A stretch of DNA of 64,000 bases, taken from assembly GCA_947579665.1 (NCBI GenBank), contig OX388346.1:93374615-93438614 (forward strand), given 5' to 3'. This stretch comes from Sympetrum striolatum (taxonomy: Eukaryota; Arthropoda; Insecta; Odonata; Libellulidae). A program made the position numbers and the translations under genes. Below the pieces are notes generated by a model. It was given only the letters and a program-made list of their open reading frames with translations. It ran no database searches and had not been told where the DNA came from. Positions 40,440 to 52,029 of this stretch are shown here, piece by piece; position 1 is the stretch's first letter, and each line of letters starts with the position of its first letter.

Positions 40440-43400
40440 ACAGATTATTAGAAAAATTTTCGATGTTCAGCTTCTTTCAGTAGAATTACGTAGTAATCAG
40501 AGTCGTGTATCCACAACAGTTGCTCTAATATGATTTAAATTTCATATTTTTATTTGGATAGTATAATATTCCATCACCATGTAAGAGTTTCAATATTTCG
40601 TGTTGGAAGAGATCGAGTTTTTCATCCTGTCAGTGAGATTAAGGATCGAGAGAGCTTATTTTCCTGACAATAAAATCACTTCACTCAGCCATAAATCTTT
40701 ATAAAGCTTTTTCCATTAAAACTCCTCATTTTGTTATCGTGTTCTAACGAACAATTTCTTTATTGAAATGCATCGATGTTTCACCTCCTCGTCTCGAATG
40801 AGTGGGAACACTTCTTCGATTTCTAGAAGTTTGTTTTGGTCCGAAAGCTGTTTCGTTGAAATTTCCACGTGTTCCTCAATGAAAATACGTTAGGCGTAAA
40901 TATGAGATTTGGTGGTGTTTATTTGGGCTCCGTTATATTCGCGGAGGAAACGTGACTGTTGACAGATCTCTTCCACAGAATCTATTCCAAAAGAAACCTC
41001 TTTTTTGATGGATCGATAGTTTGAGTGAGCGATCTTTTAGTATGCGAGCGACGTAATCAGTCACCGGATGTGATATGCGCCGGAAGTGGATTCGGTATTA
41101 TTAGTCCAAAGAGTGGGAGAGTTGAGGAGGAAACGTAGCATTTGAAAATAAATGCTTACTACTGTAGACAGTTTCTTTTAATGACTATAATTAGTGTATA
41201 GTTTATAGTGCCTATAGCTACTGACACCTATATTTTATCGATAAATCTTCATTGACTGCAAAAGAGGAAATAATTTGAGAAGATATTAACTCGAGATTGC
41301 TGAATTGAATTAATACATAATTAGATGAAAATCTGAATTCTCTAAATGCCATTCAATATTTCCTCGGGGTAATGTCGGTTTCCTTAATTTCCGAACGAAT
41401 AGAGCGGGATACTGCTGATTGATACTGCTTTCTTTTTAATTTGTGGGCAACAGAAACGCCTGATTTATATTTACCGTGAAATAAATGCCCAAAATTATTT
41501 TGATGAACTTAACTTTGGGATTGGAATCGTTTGATTGCTTCGATGTGATTAAACTTGATTGAGAAAGGGTAACTATAACAGTTTCACAAAATAATTTAAT
41601 GCAATCTTGGCTTATGTTTGGAATTCTAAAGCAAAGGTCTCACGTGGATTCTCCCAGTTATTAAAGAGGCGTTTCCCAACGAAAATCGACTGATACCCTT
41701 CTCCTTTTCCTTGTGAGTTTCTTCTGAACGAGACATGAATTTATCGAATTATTGAAGTTATTTCTTTTTTATTACTTCCCTCGATATACGAATAAAACAT
41801 CTCCGGGAAAACCGTTTTGATTTCCTCGTTTCCTCTCCGACAGCACTTCGTTTCCTGATAACATTTCCTTTCATTCCTCGAAGACCCTCTTCTGAAGGTT
41901 CTTCAACTATCTGCGACTCGCTTTTACATTTTTTCAAACCTCCGATTTCCGAAAAAGGAAATTCTGTTTGATTTTTAATTCACTATGTGTTTTCAGTTGA
42001 AAAATCAATAACTCTATTTAGAAATAAATGTCAATATTATCTTTCTGTATTCTTAGAAGGGAATTCAAAGCTGTAAAACCCTATAGTTAATAATTTTGTT
42101 TTCTAATGAATACTTTAATAGGTAATTAAATAAAATAAACGAAGCGAAAGTGAAACCAACTTTTACTAGACCACATATTTTATTTAGATACGACCATGGT
42201 TTCGACTCATGGAGTCATCCTCAGGTGACTAAATACAAATCAATACAGCATACTCCATGAGTCAAAACCATGGTCGTATCCAAATAAAACATTCTGTGGT
42301 CTAGTAAAAGTTGGTTTCACTTTCGCTCCTGATGGATCCACACCACGAAGTCACGGCCCAAGCAGTTGATTCTATCAAATAAACGAAGTTAAATTAAAGT
42401 TTACGTTTCAAAAAGGCAATTGTGACAATTTCTTACGATAGAAAAATGGTTACCCAATATATCAATATTAAATATAGAGTTTCATGTTATTATAACTAAA
42501 TACAGTTGGTTCTTAATTTTTACCCTAGATAACTGTAGCCTCTCCATTGAATCTTAATTTTCGAGGTAGGAAATGTTTTGGCAATTAACCTTCAGTAGTC
42601 ACCAAAGCAGCCTGAGTAACCATCCCAAATATCTCTTCAGATATCTCGAGTGGGCCTGAAGTATATTTGCACCAATTGACGGCTTCCATATGTGGCGTTC
42701 TTCCTTATCAGTTAGATAATACCGGAACCTTCGAATGCTTTTATAATGCTACAACGTGCTAGGATATTATTTTCGTTGAAAGATAATATGTATCCCTCTC
42801 TATAAAATTTCAAGCCAAAATTTGACGTATTTGTGTATTACATCGTGTAAATTTGTATAGTTTTATTATTATTATCAATCGAAGTCTTATCCGTTCACAA
42901 GGAGTAGATATTCTTCGGAGTAATTAATGTATACATAATCAGTATAGAGAAATCACATTTCAAAATTTCACTGACTTGCATAGGAAACCTAAAAGGTGAA
43001 GACATTAGCGTGACCACGTAGAATGGTTAGATAACTTCTGTCAAATAGACCTATCGTCTGTGAGTTTTCCAAATCCTGTAATTGGGAAATCCGGTTAAAT
43101 AGGTAAAGGGATAAAGGTAGTTTGGAAGTAATTGATAACAATAAATGTCACTGTATACATTTATGTCATGAACATATTTCTTCGAGCTTTCTATGCAATG
43201 CTAATTAAATGGATCAAATGGTAAGCTATTCTTTTTATTTAGTTTTAGGTGGTATTTCATTGGCTGGCATATCTTTTTTCGAAGTAAAATTCAAAATAGT
43301 AAACTTGATTTTAAGCTTTATTGAAATAATTTTCATATTTTTAAATTTCATTGCATATGACTGTCAGTACCTGGGCAAGTGGTATACTATTTAAATATAT

Positions 43401-44106
43401 TAAGGATTAAATTTTGAAATTTACATTATTTACGCCAAAAATCATTGGTAATGAATTATTGAGTTAGATGGAGTCCTCTCTACATAGCCAGGATCTTTTC
43501 GAATAGTGATGTACTATGTTATTTAGAAAGGATCCAGAGAAGCCCGTGTGCGTGGAATTCGCCCTTGTGACCATCGACCCGTTAAACCGAGAAGCCAAAC
43601 ACGACGCCATTCGGGCAGTGGGACACCGAAATTCCCGCCTTATTTCGTTACTTTTGACGTGAAACTATAACCCGATTATTTTCGGCGGGAGGATTCAGAC
43701 TATTTTTAACACGACTTCCGCCGAATTTCGTTGGTATTTCTTCGGAAATGTTGCCCCGATCCCGAGCGTGTTAGCAAAGAAAATGCAGTTACTCTTCGAA
43801 TGAGCATAGTTGGAGCGGATTGGCTATTTTTAGGCGCATGGGCAATGCACCTTAATATTATAGAACGCCAATGAATTGACATTCGTGCGGTTCCCACGTT
43901 TTCTCCACATTATACTAACGATAAGTGCTTTATTAAATGTTATAATTCCACACCGAAAATCATCAATGACTACTTACGAGCACTTATTAAATATTTATCG
44001 ATAAGTAGTTGATTCTAAATTTTCATATAATTTTCCTGCCCTTTGGGGAAGTAAAATTAATGAATAATAATCTTTCTTATACATTAAAAATGCTTATAAA
44101 ACTCGA
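40440..44106. other. Gene-free stretch between LINE remnant and duplication
   Basis: Apart from the foldback element at 42133-42388, no gene or RNA was recognised. Frames at 43209-43394 and 43706-43897 lack support. The segment around 43540-43780 is more GC-rich. Confidence 0.5.
42133..42388. mobile_element. Foldback element with 12-bp flanking direct repeats
   Basis: Inverted arms at 42144-42215 and 42252-42326 match almost perfectly (gcgaaagtgaaaccaacttt; ...cgaccatggttt), with a 36-nt loop. Identical 12-mers aaataaacgaag occur at 42133-42144 and 42377-42388, bracketing the foldback plus about 50 bp. This could be a long target duplication of a retroposed hairpin, or coincidence in AT-rich sequence. 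No coding capacity. Confidence 0.7.
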
Positions 44107-44632
44107 ACTATACATTCTTGTTAATTCTTGTAAATTACAGGTATCCCGTCGAGTTTTATAAATCCATTCAGAGTTGTTCATACTATAATTTTCACCGCTT
44201 GAAACCAGCAGTGCCATTAATTAGAGATGCAACCTTATCACGAAATTAAATTAAAATATTTCAAAGTGTGTAATAGCTACGAATTGAAAGTCTCATGAAA
44301 CTTTCGCTTTATATTCCAGTCGTCGCATCTAAAGAAATCAGTTAAATGATTATGTAACTAATTTTATCTCTAATCTTTAGAGTCATAAATCGCTTTAATT
44401 GTATTTTGTCTTCTTCGCTTGTTTAATGTTGTTTGCGTTCGTGGATAATAAAAAGGAATATGGAAAAAAGCTGGAAAGCGGTATAACTTGATCTCATGTG
44501 CATAAACCGCTCCACTTATTAATGTTGACATATTCCGTTAGCCAGCGTTGAAAAACACTCTTTAAGTTGCTTTGATAACACGAAAAGCCGGAAACTTTCG
44601 ATGCCGATGGTTCTATCAGCGAATAAAAATAT
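44107..44632 (+). repeat. Copy A of a 526/534-bp duplicated segment
   Basis: Near-identical to 57399-57932 in direct orientation, 13.3 kb apart. Homology starts sharply at actatacattctt and stops after gcgaataaaaatat. The copies differ by a handful of substitutions and one 8-bp indel. No open frame, TIR or poly(A) tail was seen. Confidence 0.92.
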
Positions 44633-47600
44633 ATTGAAAAAGGTGAGGAAAGATCGCGAATGTTTCTTTACTCATAAAGTATATTTTTCTTCATAGCATT
44701 TCAAAACATAAGTAGTAAAGCTTCGGTAAAATCGAATTCCAATAAATTTTCCGGTCACGTTGAAAATTTTCGATGAAGCATTTTATCTAATACGTTTACT
44801 TTTAGATAAAGCTGACTAAAGCCATGAAAAGCTCGAGTGCTCGGGTAACTTTTTGTTTTGCAAGACATATTTTATGCTTCAATGCTTTTACGAGCGGTAT
44901 GATATCGAAATTACTTCTTAGATGTCCCAAAATGAACAAAAGCATTGATAAAATAAACTTCTTCGGACGGAATTCTCCTTTGGGACGTATTTGTCCGTAT
45001 TGCTGGAATTTGTACACCTATGATGTATAGGTTAAGAATGTCGGTGACAATAGCGGTTTAGCATTTTTCTGCAAGAGGAATTGAGGGTCCAAAAATTATG
45101 AAACCCATAAGCCGCTGTTCTGATGGAACTGCTTGCATTAAATTCTGTCGATAAGAATTGATTGATATCGCGTAACGTGTATTCCACGTGGTAAAACCGC
45201 TTGCGTCTTCTTGAGGTTTCGCTACTTTCCTTAGAACCGGTTTAACGGAAAGGCAGTTGGAAACACCCCCGCCACGTGGCCGCAGTGAAGATGGGGTCAG
45301 TGAGGAAGACTCATTGCCAAGAGGCGAACGCCCAGGGGAGGGCTCTCATCCAAGGACGGAACATCAGCTGAATATCAAATGCGACCTCAGACGCTATCTT
45401 CCATCGATGGCTTGGAATCCATCGTATGTCTGTTGCCGTAGTTTCACAGTATTCGATTTGGATTAGCCGAAAACATTGGGCAAATGACTAAAAATATTCA
45501 TGTGATGCTTGATTACCAAAGCGTAAATTATTGATCGTAATTATAGTTGATTTACCTATCGATTTCGTTTTTCTTAGTCTTTCTATCTCGGTAAGATTTA
45601 AAATGTTATTTACTGAGATTGTAGCGGGCTGGTTGATGACGAAAATCATTCCTTTACCGGACTTTGATGGAACCAGTCGAATCGTGGGAATGGTCTTGAC
45701 ATTTTGTTGTTCCGATTTGAAAGCGAAATGTTACAGCTCTCATATTAATACTGGGAGTTAAGCTCTTCTTTACATGTTCATTATCATGCGTCATTTCGGT
45801 GAAAGCTATCTTTAGTTCCTATAGAATTCCATGCTGAAACTTTCATGTTCACGTTGCTTAACGTCCGGGTGTTATTTGTTCTACAGTACGATTATAATTA
45901 GACGAAGGAGAAAACCTGAGACTTTTTCGGTGTGCATTTATTAGAAGTATTTCGATGATGTTTTCACAGTATCATTAACGGAAATAGTGGAGTTAATTTA
46001 TCAGTAGCTGCAGAATCTGTTATCTAAGAACAACATCCTAATCCCCTTTAAATAAGCGTTTAATTTACAAGTATATTCGTGATAATTGACTGTTTTGAGG
46101 ATCCACTCAATTACCCTCTAAAGGTCTGCAGTTTATAACGATCGTTAACGTTTAGGAAGGCCACAGTTTTCGGAGACCGCCGATTTCAAGTGACCTTCAG
46201 AAGGAGTTGTTTGGAAACCTGAACAAACGTGCAATTTGCTCGAAGTGTACCTGTTATTTACCTGCGTTCGAGCTGTCAGTCGTAAATACGGTATTGTTGG
46301 GCCATATCTGGCTTTCGTCTGCGTATGCTCTGCTACTCGGATGGTTGGGTTTGGGAACATTAGAGCGGTAAAATAGCATTAATAACAGGACCTGACAATG
46401 AGTTAAATGCCTGAAACTTTGTAGTTGTACGATTATTGTAGAATGTTCGTAATTCGAAGAATGTGCCGCTCTCGTATTTATGGTTTCGGAATATTAATAT
46501 TTATCTGACAGTTGTCACTGAAATTCATTGTCATAAAAGTCGGAAATTGTTATCTTTCCAAAGCGTTCTACGAACGCATTGCCATTAAAAAAGTACGTCG
46601 TTAAAGGTTTTCAGTTATAAGTTTAGATTTAGATATGTACCCCGCGAGCCACCAGAGGTGTATGTTATTCGACATTTTTAAATATACAATTATATCATAA
46701 ATAAATGTGTTGCCGATATAATTTATAGTGCTATAATAAATGTATTTATAAATTATTATCAATGTATTTCTACATTTTTTTACATTCTCATTATGTGATT
46801 TGAATATCACTGGAAAATGTTTTTTGTTTCGATAATTGATACTATTCTAATTTTGAGCGAAATATTTATATTTTCTCTTTTAATTGTTTCCTCAAGACTC
46901 TTTCATAGTGTCTTCTTCGTCATTTATTTATTCCTCTATCATTACACTTTCCCTTCCATAGAAATTTAATGCTCCACCATTAATTTACTTTCTCTAATCT
47001 ACACTCCGAGAATTCCATTCAAGGTTTTTTCTCAGCTTTATAGTCACAAGATATAGCAATTTCATCTTGAGATCCCACTTTTATAAAATATCTTTTAGTT
47101 CTACTTGCAATACATTCTTTTCCAAGTAACTTAATGACTTCATATCTTATCAGGGACATTTTTCACAAATTGTAAGATCACTGTTTTTGCCGTCATCCTA
47201 TAAAGGCATACAATATTCTTCAGCAGATTGTCGAAAGTGAAAGTGTATGGTTTCTTTAAAGGCGTGGCTTTCTTCCTGACGTAACAGGTTTATCGACGTC
47301 GAGTAACTCGCGGACTGTTAGCGCACGTCTCGCCTTTAGCATATCGGCGCGCTTGCGTTGCGAAATCTCTCAACCGCAATTCTAATTGGAGCTATTTAAC
47401 GCATTCGAATGGATTCACTTTCCTCCGCTTCTTTCTTCGTAAACATGGCCGAGATTAATGCACTCAGGATCGCCTTTGTACGCACAACGTTTAATATCGG
47501 TTGAAGCTACTAATCAGGGTTGTTGCTGTCGGAAAATTTGTTAATATCATTTTCAAAATAATTTTAAGTTCTCAGACCAAATTCTAATGGCTCTCAAGGT

Positions 47601-47788
47601 AATTTGAAATTAATTTCATCTTTCTTCGTGGAAAATTTTCAACCATTATGCAGAAAGGTGAAATTTTAATGGTAATCAGGTTATCCGGTACTTGGTCTTA
47701 TTTAATTTATCATAGCTAGTTGAACTTCAATAAAAGGTGTGAATCCCGAAAAACTTTTCATCAGCTATTGAATTATTATTAAGGTCTT
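44633..47788. other. Gene-free stretch
   Basis: No supported gene. Frames at 45257-45466, 45531-45761 and 46145-46360 are short, unpaired with splice sites and not recognisable. A CpG-rich patch lies at 47230-47500. Confidence 0.5.
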
Positions 47789-48030
47789 TATTAAAGGCGA
47801 GATTGTGACTGAAGAGTCTCTTCTTCCATCTAACCTTTCGTCAATGGTATTATATACATAAGCGCTTGTGTATATGTGAATAGAAATAGAGAGGAAAACC
47901 TTAGAAGGAGTGGAATTAAAAAAAAACCTATGGTGATATCTTAGGAAAAATATCCACAGCAGGAAAACACCTACAGAGAAGGGGGGGTGAAAAACCTGCG
48001 CTAACCTACTGATAGTACAGGCTAAAAGAT
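47789..48030 (+). repeat. Member of the ~220-bp dispersed repeat family
   Basis: Shares with 50370-50590 the series gcgagattg, agtctcttctt, ctaacc, gaaaa-cct, atccacagcaggaaaacacc, gaagggggggtgaaaaacct and ctacctactg-like ends. Same orientation as the other two copies in the window. No coding capacity. Confidence 0.7.
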
Positions 48031-49678
48031 GTTAAAAAAAACTGTGTATTACATGGAGATTACAAAAATTGAAATTGAAACTGCAGAGTTGGAATAATAA
48101 AACCCGTAAGATCAGCAGTCATTTTGATTTCATCGGCATCACCGTAACATTGTGATTAACACCCAAAGAAAATTACTTGTAGTTTGAAACACTTTGATTA
48201 CAAAGAATTACCTCAAATGTTGCAGAGTGATAGCGCCTCTGATCTTTCCTGCTCTTCAATTAGTCTCCCAATTACCAAAAGTTATAACCTTTGGCAAGCT
48301 TTCGCTCTCGCACCGCGGTTAAAGTGATCAGCTCTCCAATTATTTCTGAATTAACGCGTTATTTTCGAAGTTTTTAACCCAGTGATCCAGGTAGAATTTA
48401 GCTTCATTTGCGGTGGTTTGTTTTCCCATAACAGATCCCAATTTGTAGGCTCGTGGTGTTTTTTTCCCGCGCTTTGTTTTCAAACAACCAAGCGCTCAGT
48501 GTTTTAATTAAAGGAACTGCGGAGGATGAAGTTGCGCTCGAGTTCTTTCGGAATGTCGCATTCATTTTTTTCCCGCTCCGTCATGAGATCAGCCATGTCC
48601 TCCGGGGTCATTATACGCGAGGATCCGCTTTGAAATTTTGACGTCTCAGCCTTTCTCCTCCGAATGCCGATCGATGCACCAGGTCCTCATCGATCCGCTG
48701 CTGTACCAAAAGTGACCTCAAAGCGGAGGCGCCTGCCTCGAGATGTAAAGCATTCCTTGATTGTCATCGGAGGCAATGCACTCATTCTTGCACGAGCGCA
48801 GTAATACTTCCGGCCTCGGTGAATGCTCTCTTTACCGTTCTATTCGGATTGATGAGGAGATTATCGGGTTCAGAGTTTAGGGCGCTCCTATCGCATTTTA
48901 TATAATAATAATAAAGGACTTTCTTCTCACTGTAAAAAAAGATTTGTAAAAATACAATAAGTTTCACTGGAAAAACTGGTTTGCTTGGATTTCTACAGTA
49001 CGTATTATTGGGAAATGCCGTCTCCGGCTGGCACGTTAAATATCATTGTATTTTGCCAACAAATTTTAAAGTAAGGGCGAGGCCTTCTCTTACCCCCACT
49101 GAACAATCATTAGATTCGCAGTTTCGGGACTTCGATGATGTTCATGTCTATGCTAATGGCTTTTTCTTGAGGTTGGCCATTAAAAACAGCTCCCATTGTC
49201 CATAAAAGGAAATCCATCGGATTTGGGATGCTAATGCTTCACGGGTCCACAGATTTTGACGGAATGGAATTCATCAGTGCCTTCGCATATCGAGTATATT
49301 CCATTGAAAAGTAGTTTTTCATTGTTTTACTATCGTTTAATTCTAGAATGTTATCTATAGCAATAGATGACTTTATACAGTAAACTATATATGTGTTATT
49401 GTAGTTGTGCCGTTTATAAATTATTTATCTCTAATGAGTGCTTTCTATTAATTGCATTATTTTAGCTGTGGTTATTATGTCCCCTCAGTAGTGATAGGTC
49501 TACGGTGTTTCGAAATGTGTATGTGCTGCATACATTGCAAATAAACATGCAGTTCACAACTGACACATCTAATTCAACCATTTTTGTTTAATTCATAGAA
49601 AATTAAATAAGTCTTACCATTGCCCCTTTTCGTCAATCCTACCCTAGCCTTTTAGCTATTCAGAATCATTATTTTAAA
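48031..49678. other. Gene-free stretch with a GC-rich patch
   Basis: No supported gene. About 48440-48760 is CpG-rich compared with its flanks. Frames at 48453-48641 and 48782-49205 are unsupported. Confidence 0.45.
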
Positions 49679-50074
49679 TTGCATTCTGACGAAGTATTTA
49701 CTTTAACTTCAAGCATCAGGTGTAGATTAATTTGTTGGACATGCCATGAACAATTATCTCCTGAAAGACTGAAAGTCCTTCGTGATATTTGTGCTCCTAT
49801 GAATATTGGAGTTGAGACTGTGTCCCATGCGGGATGCAGTAAACTTTTCAAAAATGTTAATTCCTTCAGAAGTCACATGCATAGGGAGTATATAGGGTCA
49901 AAGTGTAATTTAAAAGTTGATTACATCCATATTGACCCACAAGGTGGCTCATTAATTAGGGATATAATAATAGGATGGAAAAAAAGAACTTCAGGATTTC
50001 CTTGTTTGTACCTCATCCACCAGCCTACACTTTTTTCGTTATCAATTCATCTCTATTACCACTTAGTATTGTAG
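49679..50074 (+). pseudogene. Zinc-finger-like fragment, probably transposon derived
   Basis: A 131-codon open frame has a Cys pair in ICWTCHEQL and a C2H2-like segment CSKLFKNVNSFRSHMHREY, similar in style to N-terminal zinc fingers of transposon-encoded or transposon-derived proteins. No start context, neighbouring exon or partner domain is visible, and the frame ends at the edge of a tRNA-type SINE (50071 onward). Read as a decayed fragment; a host exon cannot be excluded. Confidence 0.3.
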
Positions 50075-50290
50075 GACGTATTGGCAGAGTGGTTAGCATT
50101 CCATCGGGATCTACCAGTAATCTAAAGTACCTGGTACGAACCCGAGGTTGACCATTTATTTTTCCACTCAATTGAGTTTTAGAATCTCATTGGAATTTTA
50201 CAATAAGATTCATTGTAATTTTACAGTAAGATTTATCGTTAAATTTCATTGTGATTTTACAATGAATATTAATGTTATCATATTATTGGA
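50071..50290 (+). mobile_element. tRNA-derived SINE
   Basis: The head carries an A-box-like TGGCAGAGTGGTTAGC (50082-50097) and a B-box-like GGTACGAACCC (50133-50143). A body with internal direct repeats of attttacaataagatt-type follows. Intron-like spacing between boxes is normal. The 3' boundary is uncertain. Confidence 0.65.
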
Positions 50291-50369
50291 TTAATGCAAT
50301 AAAAGTTTGTTGGCAATTTTAGTGCCAATGATTCTTATTGTATTTATCCAAAGATTTTTTTACAGTGCA

Positions 50370-50590
50370 GGGCGAGATTGAGACTGTCAAGTCTCTTCTT
50401 ACACCTAACCCTTTGTCATGTTGGAACAGAAAGAAATAGATAGATTGCAAAAGTACAGAGAAGAAAACTACTATGTGGATTAAAAACCTAAGCTAAGAGC
50501 ATAGGAAAACATTTCCACTGCAGGAAAACACCCTCAAAAGAAGGGGGTGTGAAAAATCTGCGAAACCTACATAAAGAAAACTAAATTTAA
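50370..50590 (+). repeat. Member of the ~220-bp dispersed repeat family
   Basis: Best match to 47789-48030: gcgagattgagactgtcaag, ttacacctaaccctttgtca, ccactgcaggaaaacaccct, agaagggggtgtgaaaaatc. It abuts the LINE-derived sequence that hosts the LTR element. Confidence 0.7.
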
Positions 50591-51119
50591 ATATGGTAGT
50601 GGATAAAAGAGCTATATAAGACAAGAGAAAAGGAAGTTATTAGAATGTACAAAAAAGAGCAAGTTATAACATATTAACATAAAATTCTGACACAAAAGTA
50701 ATAACATATAAGTAATAATGTATAACTAATTTAGAATTGAGTTATAGAGTTCTAACTATCTTAAATTTTAGTCAATTAAATGTTAAATTATATGAACATA
50801 ATAGACGCACTGAACAAAAATACATTATAAACATGATTTCGCTTGGTAAGAGCTCGTTAAGTATTTAGATTATAAATAAGTAAAAACGGTTGAAAAACAC
50901 TGAAAAAAGACAAAGAAGAAAATACAATGAGAATTATAGAGTAATGAATAAAAGAACATATGGCAATAAAAAACATTCGTTTGGACGGTGGATGAGATAA
51001 GGAGGGGAGATGTTCTGAAATTGAGGTAGGAAGGCCAAGAAATTTTGTGATCTCATTGTGCGTTTCCGTGAGATTTAAGTTCTGCTTTGTATGATTAAGA
51101 GATGATTGTGGCATTTACT
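50590..51119 (-). mobile_element. LINE 3' part (left flank of the LTR insertion)
   Basis: Minus-strand continuation of the LINE seen at 55246-55960: the LTR element interrupts it with a TACT duplication. The open frame 51114-50857 (rich in Ser, Leu, His) is likely 3' UTR or terminal coding debris rather than a gene. Confidence 0.45.
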
Positions 51120-52029
51120 TGTGGCAATTAATGTGTGTCGAAAAGGGGTGGTTGTGGTAGGTTCCACCCCGACATGCGAGATCGGGTTATCATCGACGGG
51201 AAGACTCAGGAAAGAAGATGCAAAAAAACTGAGAAAGAAATGTTTCTTTATTTCTTTTTTGATTTTTACAATTGAGACTTAAGTACGAAGTCCCGTCATC
51301 GGCCTCCGTGGGCGCGACACTCCTGGTGGTGGCGTCCGGGGGGTCGCCGGTGTCCGGGGAGAAAGCCTCTGGGAGCCGGGTGCGGGCTCCTCCTAGTGGT
51401 GGAGGGCGCGTGGGCGGCGCCCTGCAAGTCGCGGTGCCCGGGGCATCCGGCTGGTGCCATAGTAGCGGAGACGCCTACGATCCTTCCTGGGGGCAAGAGT
51501 CTGGAGAGGCCGGGCGAGGCGGGAAGTGCCGAGGAATCTTATTCTCTGCGACACTTCCCGGGGCTCTGGGGCATGAGTCCGGTGAGGCAGGGCGAGGCGG
51601 GGAAGTGCCGAGGAATCTTATTCTCTGCGACACTTCCCGGGCTCTGGGGCATGAGTCCGGTGAGGCAGGGCGAGGCGGGGAAGTGCCGAGGAATCTTATT
51701 CTCTGCGACACTTCCCGCGGGCTCCCTCCTCCGTTCTGCTGTTCTACGCCCGGAGGCCCTCCTTATATTCGGGACCTGGCCCGAGCGGGAACCAATGGGC
51801 GAGCTTCTCTGGGGCCAGGGGTAGGGGGAATGTAGAGCGCCTCGCTCGCGTGGGGGTGTAGGGTCATGGCCGCGAGCGGACGTGATTTTGGAGGAACATG
51901 TCCAAGCGAGCGCTTCGCTTCCTCGCGGGAGGGGGGGGGGCGGAGGTACACGATCGCAAGCGGACGTGATCTCGGCTAAAAGAAAAGGGACTCCCGGTCC
52001 GAATTCTCGCCGTTGGCTGGTGCACGACA
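51120..52029 (-). repeat. 3' LTR (910 bp) with triplicated hairpin unit
   Basis: Same sequence as the right LTR except for two extra ~78-bp units (hairpin starts at 51521, 51600, 51678) and a few small differences. TATA-like at 51761-51770, AATAAA at 51247-51252 (minus strand). The frames across the triplication (51272-51835, 51396-51824, 51475-51711, 51539-52183) repeat themselves and are not genes. Confidence 0.93.
51521..51717. repeat. Three tandem ~78-bp units each with a GGGAAGTG/CACTTCCC hairpin
   Basis: Each unit holds gggaagtg, a 23-nt loop region containing aatcttattctc, then cacttccc. Units start at 51521, 51600 and 51678. The paired LTR has one. Confidence 0.95.

Noticed and set aside
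43550..43572. Sequence resembling a cloning-vector polylinker (ggaattcgccctt)
   Set aside because: The similarity is limited to about 20 bases with a mismatch and the flanks do not continue as vector, so contamination is not supported.
51272..51835. 187-codon GC-rich frame with internal peptide repeats
   Set aside because: It is a reading of the LTR, with the repeats due to the tandem hairpin units; the element's genes are on the other strand.
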